Assembly: GCA_034509495.1 (NCBI GenBank) | Contig: CM067513.1 | Span: 21,898,979 to 21,962,978, forward strand | Reading direction: 5' to 3' | Length of the DNA stretch: 64,000 nucleotides | Source: Acestrorhynchus altus | Taxonomy: Eukaryota > Chordata > Actinopteri > Characiformes > Acestrorhynchidae | Shown: positions 35,315 to 47,299 of the stretch, one piece after another | Numbering within the stretch: position 1 is the first letter of the stretch | Layout of the letters: the number at the start of each line of letters is the position of its first letter | Position numbers and translations under genes: made by a program | Notes under the pieces: model-generated | The model's database searches: none | The model's input: the letters and a program-made list of their open reading frames with translations, nothing else | What the model was told of the DNA's origin: nothing

Positions 35315-35700
35315 AGAATGGACCAAAAAGGGCAAGCATAAGAATCTGAGCCACTTTGGCAATGGCAATGACAACTGGGTCAGATCATCTCCAAAACAGC
35401 ATGTGTTTTCAAGTGTTTTCAATATGCAGTGGTTGGAAACTCCAAGGAAGGCAAACTGGTGAACTGGTGACAGGGTAATGAGCACCCAAGGCTCACTGAT
35501 GTGCTTAGGAACTAAAGGCTAGCCCATCTTGTCTGATCCCACAGAAAAGTGGCTGCATCACAAACTGCTTAAAAAAGCTGGCTATGGCTTGTGAAGAGTA
35601 CCATGTCCAGAAAGGTCAGAGCTGTTTCATCATCTCATGGGAAACCTAGAAAAAAATTAAGCAGGTGGTTTTAATGTTGTACCTATTAGTCCTTGTATAC
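35315..35700 (+). mobile_element. Internally deleted Tc1-like element fragment
   Basis: The plus strand reads AAGGGCAAGCATAAGAATCT, GAGCCACTTTGGCAATGGC, ACTGGGTCAGATCATCTCCA, ATGCAGTGGTTGG, GACAGGGTAATGAGCACCCA and AGGCTCACTGATG, then GCTAGCCCATCTTGTCTGAT. This follows the N-terminal coding region of a teleost Tc1-like transposase (GKRKDLSDFDKG... RLGQSISKT... family). It then jumps to GCAGGTGGTTTTAATGTTGT at 35661-35680, a word typical of the element's terminal region, so most of the catalytic part is deleted. Frameshifts abound. Non-functional. Confidence 0.75.
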
Positions 35701-36690
35701 TTGGAGTTTCTGCATATGGCAGTGATGGTAGAGTGAATTACATTAGGTTAAGACATCCCTCAACTCAAATGTATTGATAACTATTAAAAGAGCCATAAAC
35801 TAATAATTGCTATAAAATGCTATTAATCAGGGCTATAAACTGATTATATGAATTTTATAAACAGTATTTAGGAACAAAAATGCAAAACTAATCTGTTACC
35901 AGTTAATCGTGTTAATAATTATATTTTTCTGTTCAGTGTAACCTAATCTTATCATGTGACTTCAAATTAATTATGTGACAAATTAATAATTTATGTGTGC
36001 TGTGCAGCACAGGCTATAATGATACAGTTTCATGGATGAAGAAGGAAATTATACTTAATTACACATAAATATTTCCTAAATATAAAAGCACATTAGGTTG
36101 GTACATATGTATGGACAGATCATTTGTTGTTAGCCTATTTGTTGCTGTGCTACACTAGTAGGACTATGACAAAACACTTTACCAAACTACCAAACCTAGT
36201 TTAAGGAGACTACAATGGCTAACATTGCAGTCAAGTACAATAATATAAAATTAGTGGATTCCCACCCAGGACATGACCTTCAACTTTGAAATGTGGTAAA
36301 CTAATGCCAGTTGTATAGAAAATGTATAATTTTAAATGGTTGTGAAAAGGTTAACAATCACATAACTTATAACTTAAAATCAACATTGCATTTGAAAATT
36401 ATGAATTTTAAAACCAATAACAACATTGAAATGACATTGAAACAACACTCAAAATCAAAAGTTGATTAAACCATGGCCATGATATTGATTCAACAATAAT
36501 TAAATGGGTAATTGTTGGCTTGGTTACCTGATATTTAAAATTAACAGACATTTATTCCAAATATATAGTGCTTCCTTATGTCAATGTGTAAAAAAACCCT
36601 TTTTTTGCATACTTTACATTTAAAGAATATGTTGGGCATAATATTTGGCATTAAAATATTGTTTTAGTTTGGAATGAACTGAACCCTCCT
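35701..36690. other. Very AT-rich stretch
   Basis: No gene or recognised repeat. Many TAAT words, but no CpG retention or compact motif cluster. Confidence 0.5.
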
Positions 36691-36699
36691 AGCTATTTA

Positions 36700-36905
36700 A
36701 GGTACAGATGCAAAACATGAACCTTGTAATAGTGAGGACTAAACTTGAAGGAAACGCGTCAGACAGCAGAGCGAAATGATTTTCCATTTTCCCAGAAGTA
36801 TTTTAATTAATAAACACTCCCTGGCAGCAGATAATAGTTCGGTCACAATATAGAGGAGGTGTCCCCAAATCATTAATCATTAAGTAAAATTAATGTAGTC
36901 AGTCA
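36700..36905. promoter_or_regulatory. Candidate conserved non-coding block
   Basis: GGAAACGCGTCAGACAGCAG near 36750-36769, TATTTTAATTAATAAACACTCC near 36799-36820 (homeodomain and forkhead-like words), GTTCGGTCACAATATAG and CAAATCATTAATCATTAAG near 36866-36884. Unique and compact. Confidence 0.38.
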
Positions 36906-37330
36906 GTGACTGTAAATATATATATATATGCAGTCTACCTTTGTCTGGGCCCATATTGTGCTAGCCAACATAAATCCACTGAAAATACTAATACTATTAA
37001 ACTACAAAATCCTAGATTGAGTACATTACTTTTTAAATGTTCTTTAAAACTGAAGATTGACAAATGCTTCAGTACACTGTTGCACCGAAACTTGTACAAA
37101 TAAATCAACAAAAAACGGAATTGCCATCCAATCAATTAACAGCTAATTAAAACAATTTTAAATGATTTTGACACTTTTGCTACTGACTAATTTAGACTGG
37201 ATGCAGAAGGTGGGGCTATAAGCATTGTTTGCTTATAAAAAACTCTGCCTCATCTTAATGAGTGCCATTGTTTCCCTCAGTGCTGTGTAGCAGCTTAGAG
37301 CCAAGATAGAAGCTAAGCCCCCACCCCAGA
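36906..37330. other. AT-rich stretch
   Basis: Nothing recognised. Short (TA)n near 36916-36930. Confidence 0.45.
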
Positions 37331-37345
37331 AACACACACACACAC

Positions 37346-37407
<62 letters not shown>
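37331..37407 (+). repeat. (CA)n microsatellite
   Basis: About 77 bases of CA with one CG interruption near 37349. Confidence 0.98.
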
Positions 37408-37414
<7 letters not shown>

Positions 37415-37589
37415 GGTCTCATTATAAACTGCTAGCAATATTGTTTTTATTTTGTTCTTATCCAATCCTCTTCCATTAAACAAATAAGAGCAGTTTAATT
37501 TTTCTGATTTGTGAATAGCATATCACATCATATTGCTGATAGATTACAGTTTTAACACAAGTCCTGTCTATAGTCTTCTTGTGTCAACC

Positions 37590-37800
37590 TTGTCCTTGCT
37601 GTCCACTTTGCGTTAATTAAGTGGATTTGGTTGCTGCACATTTGAGAAGAAAGGCTGTCTTGTTGCCAAATGAGCCTCTGCACGTGTCCTTTTCTCTCTC
37701 AGCTCTACTGTTAGTCATGGTTTACTCTCCAGTCTAGCACTTACAGATCATTAGCATGTGTAACTTCCTCCAATGAGGACAAGGCCAAACAAGCCTGGGT
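37590..37800. promoter_or_regulatory. Candidate conserved non-coding block
   Basis: CACTTTGCGTTAATTAAGTGG near 37603-37623 (homeodomain-like palindrome) and CTCTGCACGTGTCC near 37675-37688 (E-box CACGTG). Unique sequence; role inferred. Confidence 0.33.
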
Positions 37801-40800
37801 ACATGATGCAACTGAGAGCTTCATGAATAAAACTGAGAGGTCCAATGATTGTCCATTCAGTCATTTAACACAGCCAGCCACAGAACAAAGCTTAAAATAC
37901 ACTAAGCTGTAACACAATCATCAACAAAATCAATGGATATCTTTATTAACAATCTATAAAATAGGGAAAGGGTCCTGTAAAACTGTTAAACATTTACACT
38001 GAAAATCCCACACTAATCTGCAGTAGGATTTTGATTTAACCCTCATGTCTTAATATTCTGTATTCTAAGATTCCAAAATGAGCCGCCTTCACTAAAGCCC
38101 TAAAATAAAATAGCTTAATTGAGTTATAAACTCCCAATCTACTTTGCTCAAGGAAACAACCTTCCTACTGTCTTTATGAATATTTGAGATTCCTTTCTTC
38201 ACATTACATAAAGATTACATTTATTCAGCACACCTGTTATATACTTTTTTTGCATAGGTGTAAACATTAATGTTTTAATAAGATGTTGCCGTTCTATAGC
38301 TTCAGAAAGTAGCAGAATTTTGCATAAATATAAACAAATTTTATTTTTCCAATCTTGGACATGCTTTAGGAAAAGTAATACAATTTCATGTTGAAGGTCA
38401 TTAAGGGGATATTCTTTGCAGTTAAATTTGATGCAGGTCATTTTTGACCCTTTATACAACACGAAGGTTAACATGCTTATCAAAACTATAGATTTGAATG
38501 TAATTAAGTTTTCTTGTCATACAGTAACACTGTCACTTTAAATGCATACTCTGCAATTGTGCTATAAATCACCAGCACCATAGTGGAGAAACTGGTACTT
38601 GTTTATCACTATATGTGATATTTGTTACAATATACACATATAAATTTTGAATTTAAATACTTGTCAGTGTAAAAGTATACTTGCAGGTCAAAGGCAAAAT
38701 TTTACAATACACCTCAAGACAAAGGTATTAGAATCCTGCAGTGGATTTGTTTCTGAGAGGGCTTCAATAAAACCAAAAGAACACCACCAGGCAATAACTT
38801 CCCAGACTGAATTCAGGTTATTTCAATCCCACTGAGTGCTGTTTTAAGCAATAAGGTTGTTGTCATTGTCATACTGAGCTTCAGCACACAAAGATCATCC
38901 GGTAGAGGAGTAAAATCAATGATTTTCCCCAATTCAAGGCATGAATGCAGGAGAGTAGAAAAGGATTGCAGGCCATTTGACCTTCTCTGTGTATTAAACA
39001 AACACCAGATGGTGGACATTCACCAAGTCCATTATCTGAGGGCCTGGAGTGTTGTTCCTGCTGCTAATTCCCACAGAGTCCCTCTCCAAGCCTGCAATTG
39101 AACTGCATGCATGGCAGCAACTCTATCTTAGACAAAGAAAACCGAAGCTCCATTCAGACCCACCCTCTAAAGCAACAAGGCCCCATTTCCAAAAGATGAA
39201 GACAGCAGGTAATATTTTTGAGCTCTCATGAATCCAGATGCACAAGATGTCCATCAGCAGTCCAGGTTATTCATAGAAATTTGAGGTGTGACAACAGATG
39301 GGCGACATTATGCCTACTATATGCTGACTATAGGATTCCACACAGTACTCATACAAATAGCTGGAGATGATAGCTTGGATCAAAAAAATGTCCAAGACTG
39401 GGAAAGGAAGACCTTGGATGAATTGTGGAGATAACATGCTGGGCTACCATTGTGCCTGCACAAACGTGGAAGGAATGCCCAGTGTGGCAATAAGAATTCA
39501 GGCCACAATGGTACAGCAGGGTGCTGATGTGTGTGCTGAACCAAAGGTTTGACGAGGAAGTCATAGTTGGCATCAGGCACAGGAGTTCATTCATACACCA
39601 CTTCAGAAAGAACACGTACATGTGAAGGCAAAACTATGTGCTCTCTTCAATGATAGTGGCCTGTTTTCTTTAAAAATAGCAGAAACATTCCAGTTATTAC
39701 AAATGGTAGGTTTGTAAATTCATGATTGTTTCCTGCAGCATCAAATGCCATATATCAACCAAAACTACCTGTAAAGTTAAAGTAATTAACTGCATACGAT
39801 TTCTCCAGTATGCAGCAATTTATTTACAGTTTACAGTAGCAGTCACCCAAAACATAGGGTATAACATTGTTTTTCATTTACAGAAGATAATTTTACATAT
39901 TTTACAATATAGAATTGTAAATATGCAGCAACATTGCACTGATATTGGTGAAATAGTTAAATTACATAATACAGTAATATTTATGAATGTATACTGTAGA
40001 TACCCTACTTCTAAAAAAAAAAAAAAAACAGTTGACAAACTGCTGCATTTCTGCTTAATTTAAAAGTCATCAAGAAGGAATGCTGGGAGACTCCTGTGCT
40101 CTGCAAATCACAGCTAATTACTGTAGAACATTTTAAGTTCTTAGAAAAGAAGCTTGACCCATATCTACCAGAATGGTGTCTGGTGTAATTAAGGATTATT
40201 GCCCGATTTCCTCTGTGAATTCCTGACATGAGTAATTTTTTGTGATCAGCCTTTAACATGACTGGGAAAAAAAGAATGTTTGTAACAAACAATGTTATGG
40301 TCTGCTAACAAGGTCAAGGAAATACAAACAAGTAGCATGAATATATCATTATTTAGGACAAAAATGCTTGTTTTAAAGCATGGAATCATACAAATTCTCC
40401 CATTTACTTCTAAGATTACTGTACTTTCTTTCTTTACATGATATTAATACATTTCTAAAGTCAATGCAAACTAAGACTCATTCACCAAATCATTATTTGA
40501 ATGGCACATACACTGCAGAACCAATTTTTGATAAAATCACAACCCATGTGATGTTTTACAGTAGTAGATCCAGACATCAGTTGCTACAGAAATGCATTAT
40601 ATTTATCCATTTTATGGAATGCAGCTTATATATAGAGGCACTGGTTTAGCCAAAACTTATTTATTTCACTCGGTCAAGTTTAAACAAGAACTCCAATGCT
40701 AATGGAGGTAACAACAATAATAACTGTGATAATATTCAGACAAAATACGGAGAAATGTACATTGCAAAGGTAAATAAATATAAGTTGTAGGAGCATCCTG

Positions 40801-41084
40801 AAACCAAACTAGCCACACAAACTCAAACAGACATACTTGTGTGGTTCTAACAACTTGATGCAGCTTGGGGTGTAATGATCTAGGCATGCGGTTAGATGCA
40901 CCCTCATTAACTGGTAGTTATGTTTGTCTATACTACAACAAACAACCAGGTCATGGCTAATCAACCTATCAAAAGCAAAATTGATTTTTGCTTTATAATC
41001 ACAAAGATTAATGTGACTGTTAAGGTTTTTTGTTTAGGCTTTTATATGGTAAACTACCATGTTCATTGTTACATGGGAACTTAT
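37801..41084. other. Long AT-rich non-coding stretch
   Basis: No gene. 39720-40010 is rich in TTACAGTA-like words, probably old repeat debris, and ends in a poly-A of about 17 bases near 40013-40029. The open frames at 39349-39621 (minus) and 39722-40063 (plus) show no family motifs. 40040-40250 is unique and could be a small conserved block. Confidence 0.4.
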
Positions 41085-41488
41085 TTCACTGTCCTTGCTT
41101 GTCGTATATGCTTTTGCTGGAGTAACTGTTTCTACAGTTCAGGGCAGGCTTTCTAGTAGATTTTGGAGCATTTCTGGGAGGATTTTATGTTGGATGATCA
41201 CTACCCATCCTCATCCCCAATTCCCCAACTTATTCACAAAGTACTGGATGAAATGCCATCAATCCAGAGCTCCACTACTCAATCCTAAGGGATTGGTACC
41301 ACTGGGCATGGTACCTATCAGTCCATGTGTATATACTCCAAAAGAGTCCTATTCTATTGGCAGAATACGTGAACTAGACAAGCTAGACATGCATTTACAC
41401 ATCTGTATTCTCAGTGGTTGCAACTTAAAGTAGTTGAGTTTATTCATTAGAAGGGCTGTGCACAAGCAATTGGACATACAGTGTACTC
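41085..41488 (+). mobile_element. Non-autonomous Tc1-related MITE, copy B
   Basis: Shares with copy C GAGTAACTGTTTCTACAGT, TTTTGGAGCATTTCTGGGAGG, GATCA(C/T)... CCAACTT and TCCTATTCTATTGGCAG near 41347-41363. It ends in GCTGTGCACAAGCAATTGGA followed by CATACAGTGTACTC near 41474-41487, the decayed right terminal repeat. The left terminus is not recognisable. An open frame at 41059-41433 across it is a by-product. Confidence 0.82.
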
Positions 41489-41809
41489 TATCAGGAGCCA
41501 AAGTAGGAGGATTTTTATTCCAGTGTTTGTAAACAATATAACAAACTCTTTAGAGCCTGAAAATTTAGCTCATTGTCAGTTGCTAATGGGGATATTACAC
41601 TCAGCGCCAACTCTGTGGCTGAATTGTGAAGTGGATATGGCATGTGTACAGTACTATGTAAGGTTTATATCCTTTTAGACCTTTAAATGTCAAAAACTTT
41701 TGAAGAAAAAAATACTGCATACAAATTTCCCCAGAGCTCTCAAACAGCTCAAACAGTTGCACAAACAGTAATAATAAAAATAACTGAACAAAACCTGGAT
41801 AAAAAATGT

Positions 41810-42345
41810 TCTAATTGTCCCTGTCATTAAAAGCATGCCGCTAAAATCTTCACTTTTAGTAATTGCATAGTGACCTCTCTGGGTGTTTGTTGCTTTTTGA
41901 TAATAATGCCTAACGCTGGACATTTGAAATGGCATAGTGGTAATTACAGCCATCTAATTACACAGTGCCTGATGCATGCCTTCACAAGGTTAGAGCAGAG
42001 AGCCCACTGACCCGTCAACTCTCTCTTTAGAAATAAAGTGAGAGCTAAATCTCCTGTTCTAATTTACAGAGATGTGGTGTGTTTAGAAGGGTGAAAAACA
42101 TGACATGATTCTTTGAAAAATAAGTTATTGAGACAGTGGCCCCAGACACATTCAAATTGAAGCCATAATTTACCCAACATGTAGAACCCGTTGACTAAAG
42201 TATGTGAAACAATATTCATGATAAAATGATATCCAGTGACAGTAATTTCCCTGACCATGTTAAATGTTTGCAAGTCCACAGTAATTCTAACTTGATGCCT
42301 AAAACACTGCAGTATTACCTCCAGAAATATTAGAAACAATAATTT
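41810..42345. promoter_or_regulatory. Candidate conserved non-coding block
   Basis: TTCACTTTTAGTAATTGCATAG near 41849-41870, GGTAATTACAGCCATCTAATTA near 41939-41960, GCCTAACGCTGGAC, ACCCGTCAACTC and GAACCCGTTGACTAAAG. Long repeat-free unique sequence with several TAATTA/TAATTG words. Enhancer role inferred. Confidence 0.38.
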
Positions 42346-42759
42346 TAGTTATTTACACTAAAAGAACAATAATTTGGCCTGATCTTGGATTAGCCTTCTA
42401 GATATTACTTTAAGTAGATCCATTTCTGTGTGGCTCACCAAATAAAAACATCAATCAGATGCACAAGGAAGGAATTCTAGGGAAATTTTAATGGTATTTT
42501 ATGCTGTATATTGCTATAAGAGACAGAACATAATTAGATACTATCCTGTACAGTTTGGCAATAGTGACACAATGTAAGAAATTCACAAGTACATTAGATC
42601 ATTGACTATTAACAAATGGAAAAAAATATAAAGACATTAAATAAACTTTCAAAATTTCATTACTTAATTAGCTCAAATCCCAGTGCAACTACGGGCTCAA
42701 AATGCTGCAGAAGAAAATCTACACTCATTTTGTTTAAAAAGGTTGTCAGTGTTGGAGAC

Positions 42760-43150
42760 TTTGGTTTGTGCTTTTAACTTGTCAGGATTTCATTATGAAG
42801 AAGTGGAACTGCTGTGTCCCCAAAGTAGGTGTACTCAATACATCACTCACTTACGTCATTAAAAAGCTGTCACTATGGCCTAATTATGTCCATATCAAAA
42901 TAAAACAGCAGAGAAGTGGTCAGAAATGACGTATGACCTTTTAAGTGGGCTGCAGGAAATAATCCATTTCAAAGCAGTTTCATTTATTAGGATTATGTAT
43001 CATTCTCATTCTTGCAACAGAACAACTTGCCTCAACAATTAGACAACCAGTCACAATATCTGAATGTGAGGGAAAAGAAAATCCTTGCTCATTCTCTCAA
43101 GTTTCTACATTTGGAGCTTGTCCATCAACAGTGCCCAATTAGATGAAGGC
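42760..43150. promoter_or_regulatory. Candidate conserved non-coding block
   Basis: CACTTACGTCATTAAAAAGC near 42848-42867 and GAAATGACGTATGACC near 42923-42938 carry two CREB/ATF-like TGACGT words about 80 bases apart in opposite orientations, followed by TTTATTAGGATTATGTATC near 42982-43000. Unique sequence. Confidence 0.38.
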
Positions 43151-43354
43151 TGTCCACTCACTTATATATATGAGTTTACACCAATTAGGCCAGTGTTTAC
43201 CCCCAGTGAGAACATAATATGATTGCAAAATTAAAACCGAATAGGATATATGGACTGGAAATGAGACTGTGCACAATATTGTTGTGTGTCAACTTAATTG
43301 AAGTATGCTTATACACAAATAACACTGACATTTTAATATAGTTAAGATTTAAGG

Positions 43355-43480
43355 TATTAAGCCCCCAGCATTGAGCTGTGGAGCAGTGAAACTGTGCTCT
43401 CAGGAAGGAGGTACACTATCCAGTACTTTTTTGGGTTGCAGTGGGGAGTTGGGGATGAGGTGGGGTGGTGATCATCTTGT
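43355..43480 (-). mobile_element. Non-autonomous Tc1-related MITE, copy D (short)
   Basis: GCCCCCAGCATTGAGCTGTG and GAGCAGTGAAACTGTGCTCT at about 43360-43399, then GGGGAGTTGGGGATGAGGTG at 43443-43462. The order matches the reverse complement of copies B and C. Only the middle of the element is present. Confidence 0.8.
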
Positions 43481-43689
43481 GATTTTCAGTTACTAATTTG
43501 GTAGCCTCTGAAAGTAAACAATAAGAGAAGCCAATATGTATTTAACATATATAACTGTTTATAAATATTCACATATTAATCAAAATACCATATAAAGGTA
43601 ATTTAAATAAACTACATAAAATGTGGTTCTGATATATTCAACTTTGTGGCCAAAAATAAATCTGACAATTTTCATATTAATTTTGATGC

Positions 43690-44190
43690 ACTGGAGCACA
43701 GAAGGCAGGTGTATATGTGTAAATAAAGGTGAAGATTAAATTACAAAATAAACTACAAACATAAACTAAACAGAACAGACACAAAAAACTAAAAAACAAA
43801 GAGGCAAAGGAAATAACAACACTAAACCAAACAGACTAGGAAACTGAAACAAAGGGTAAAAAAAACTGACTGGGAGTGCAAAAACCAAAGAACAAAGTAT
43901 ACATGCTGGCAGTGAACATAAACCTGCACAACAACAAACAAAGACAAAAGGCTGAAAGAAAGGGCTACATATAAACAGACAGAGACTAGACACACCTGGA
44001 GAAGATAACATAGGGCAGGGCTACAAAGGAATCACAGGTGGGAACACTGATGACAGGGCTGAGCTAGAGTGGAGACAAAACAGAAAACAACAGAGCTATG
44101 TGCTAGAAAACCTGACAAACCAAAACAAGACCTAAGAAGGACAGACAAGGAACAGAAAGGAAACGAGTCTTGACAGAAGCGTGGCACATA
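43690..44190. repeat. Unclassified interspersed repeat
   Basis: A-rich sequence with words such as AAACCTGCACAACAACAAAC, GGGCTACATATAAACAGACA, AGACTAGACACACCTGG, GGGCTACAAAGGAATCACAG and TTGACAGAAGCGTGGCAC. These look familiar as a dispersed fish repeat, but I cannot assign its class. A minus-strand frame at 43766-44011 (Leu/Cys/Phe-rich) is a by-product of the A-rich composition. Confidence 0.5.
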
Positions 44191-45599
44191 ATTTATGTGG
44201 AAATCTCATCTGGTCCAAATAAAATAGAATTGAACTGTTGGCATCATTTAATCAAATATTTTATTGACTTTACAGTTCGTAGTTAACAATTTACAAATAA
44301 GTAAACGTGCACTCACATTGGTTTAAGATGAATTGTTTAAAGTCAATTTTACTTTAGACTTTTTTATTTGAGAAATGTACAGTTTGCTTCTGCATATTAT
44401 TAGTTATGCTTAAAATAATTTTCAAATTACTTAACTAAAGCTCCCTTTGTAGTTCTATCATTGCTAAAGGTATCTTTCATTTCATTTCAGTCATGCAAAT
44501 TATATAATCAGCTTTAAGTTTCATAATAAGCTCAGTGATATGAAGGAGGAGCAAATACGGCATAAAACACCTTCAGCACAAACCTCCCTGGCATTTTTGG
44601 TTTCACATATGAGGAGAGACATTGAGGTCCACAGACTTGCTGGGTGGCCAAAGATCAGACTTTAAATGTTTTAAGAGGTTTCTCTTCTTGTTAGATGCAA
44701 GCATATAGAACTGAAACCCCTGAAGTACATTGTAGGTCCATCTGCTTGGCAGAGAAGTGAATACTAAACCATCTGGGCTTCTACTTGTGCCAGAAAAAGG
44801 ATATGGATAGGTATTGTCTGACATAGATCACTTCAGGGGGTACGTTTTTCCATGAGGAACACACAAACTTAGAGGCACACATACACATAAATAAACAGAG
44901 CAACTCTATTTGTTTATATAGTACTACAAAGATAAAGTCAGGAATGTCTGAATCACTCAATTTGCTTTCTACTCCATGTGTAATGTACTATAGTTTTAAT
45001 ACTTGCCAGTTTATTTTCTCGTTTTTTAAGATATGCTTTCCTAGCTTACACAGCTAGCTGGCTATTATTCCTTCAAAGCTTTTTGAAAAAATAAATCTCT
45101 TGAGGCTCTGGGTAATAGAGGTTTGGTACTGGTACTGTACCCAACATGCAGTGATTCAGCATGTTCAGAAGGTAAATTTAAATCCTATGGTTTTAGTGAT
45201 TGTAGACCTTCAAACTGCCTTTTATATTTAAGTATTCCTGTCAGATTTAAGGTATCATGGTACTAAGAGAGTTAGCTCTCTTTGAATTGACTAATTATCT
45301 GTTATACTTATTGTACATATTTTATTGGTGGGCCTATTTTTATTATGCTCAGTCTTTGTGCAGTTTTTGGAGCTGTAGTTGAAACCATACTTACAGAACA
45401 CCTGGAACATTGTGCAGGAATCAAGTAAACAGCACATACTTAATGTAATTTATATCTTCAGATTAGATCTTTTTCAGTTAAGGATGGAAACCTTCTTCAT
45501 TTTTTTTAACTTTTATAATTTCATAAACAGATAGCAGTAGTGGTTAGACATTGCCTTTTCCAGCTCAGGAATGTTTATAAAATAAAAAAAGGAAATGTA
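44191..45599. other. AT-rich non-coding stretch
   Basis: No gene or recognised repeat. Confidence 0.45.
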
Positions 45600-45830
45600 A
45601 TGGATGCATTTAGCTGCTCTCAGATGGATTAACCAGGTGGTTAATACTTAAGTGTGTCCCACACTTAAGTACAAACGCTCCAGTTCAAAAATACATAATT
45701 AAAAGTTGAAGTATGCTTTAATTTTTTTACTCAAGAAAAAGTATAGACTCGAAGAGTAAAAGTACAAATTTAATGTTAAAACAGTATTAAAAGTAAACAA
45801 AAGTATTTGCTTAGAATGTTCTGTTTTAAT
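45600..45830. repeat. ACTTAAGTA-type teleost repeat with perfect hairpin
   Basis: CTCCAGTTCAAAAATAC, TTTTTTTACTCAAGAAAAAG, GAGTAAAAGTACAAATTTAATG and TTAAAACAGTATTAAAAGTA resemble a widespread fish repeat built from acttaagtaaaagta words. At 45645-45671 two perfect 12-base arms (TACTTAAGTGTG and its complement) flank a 3-base loop. Confidence 0.6.
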
Positions 45831-46635
45831 GATAGAAATATACAGACCTGAGCATAAATTTAGCAACAATTTCAGCAGTATCATTGATGGTAAATATTAT
45901 AATATATTTCTAAGTCATTTCTGATATTCTGAACATGTGATTAATACTATAGTTCATTATTCTCTTTTAACTTAAACCTTAATTGTAACATTGTATTCTG
46001 TATCTCGGTATTCCAGCCAATCACCCTAACCATATGTGTTACAGGGAGGTAGGACTGAGTAGAGAACATGATTTAACCCTTTCTGCACCTCTAGGTTAAT
46101 GAGACATTGACAGATTGGGGTTGTTTTTTTGGAGGAGATCAAATTATTGGTGGGGACAATTCAATAGTCACTGGATATGGGTGGGGACATGTCACTACTG
46201 TCCATTCTAATTTTATATCCTTGGATCAGATATCATCGGTAATCAGGGCTACATGAAGATAGAGGCAAAAGAACACATTTGTTTGTCTTTGTTAAACACC
46301 ATGATACAGTAAACATGGTTAGATATTTTCTCACTCATCCAAACATGCAGCAAATGCAATTGAGTTTGAGGTGCTGGCATGGGAGATTGGGACATGCAAG
46401 TGTATTAAATTTAATTGAAGTTAACATTGGAATGTGAAATTTGGAATCACAATGGTGCATTATTAACTGCCTGATTCTGCACAATTAAAAACTGTTTAAC
46501 CAAAACTGTTCTGACAATGTAATAGGTAAAAAGTACTGATTTGTCTTGAAATGTAGGTAATAGAGATAAACATATTAAGTGACAGAAATAGTATAGAGCT
46601 GATACATCTACTTGGTACAGTACAGTACTTGTGCT
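45831..46635. other. AT-rich stretch
   Basis: Contains GGTGGGGAC-type words near 46151-46190 that may be old repeat. Otherwise nothing recognised. Confidence 0.4.
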
Positions 46636-47010
46636 TTATTTCATGCTAGCTCTGACTCTAAATTGTATGTTGGACTGCAACTGTGACAAACTTCTGCTGC
46701 CTTTTCTGTGGTGTGAAAAAGGCAAGTATATTATACCAATCTTAGCTGCAGTAGTTGATTTGTATAGCTCGTTCATTCAATATAAGTTACTGTTATTTGT
46801 TTTAAAAGCTCTTAATGGGTTCAGTTCAAAATGTATTTTAGTTATACCATGTTCATGTTCTGTTCCCAGACCCATGAGGTCATCCTCACATCAGCTTTTG
46901 GCTTTTCCTTGTAGGCACCTAAAGTTAAAAGGAGGCTTGTTTTTGTAGTCACTGCTTCACAGTTATGAAATGGTCTTTTTCTGTTTATATTTTTTGTTTA
47001 TGATTGTGTC
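46636..47010 (+). pseudogene. LINE ORF2 C-terminal fragment
   Basis: The plus-strand frame reads KLLLPFLW, PILAAV, FIQYKLLLFVLKALNGFSSK, then PRPMRSSSHQLLAFPCRHLK and LKGGLFL. This matches the tail of teleost LINE reverse-transcriptase polyproteins: PVLA..HWLPV..RI.YK.LLLVFKALNGL.P.YIS, then RPLRSS..LL.VPR. The intact protein would carry endonuclease and reverse transcriptase for retrotransposition; only the final portion is here. A stop at 46946-46948 is followed by SLLHSYEMV, a likely continuation of the same domain. The copy is 5'-truncated, as is usual for LINEs. Confidence 0.88.
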
Positions 47011-47290
47011 TTTTTATTTTTCTTTAATGCCTTAGAAATAAATGTTACTTAATTATACCCAACATTTTTTTTCTCTCTGGAGCATTTTTTTCTCATTCTC
47101 ACAAACAGTTCAGAGAATGCACTCTTAATCTATTACCTGTTCAGGTCTGACATACCTTCAAGCATCTCATTCACGACAACATTTATATCGATTTAGACAC
47201 CATATAACAACACTGTCTTGGTATCTTGTATCAGCTAACAAAATTAAGCACTTGAGGCTGCTATGTTGAAATTAAGTATTGTGCCTTTAA
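47011..47290. other. AT-rich stretch
   Basis: May include the LINE 3' tail (AT-rich, ATAAATG words near 47037). Nothing else recognised. Confidence 0.4.
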
Positions 47291-47299
47291 GGCTCCCTC

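Noticed and set aside
39349..39621. 90-codon minus-strand frame as a retroelement protein
   Set aside because: Overlaps an open plus-strand frame and shows no reverse transcriptase, integrase or transposase block.
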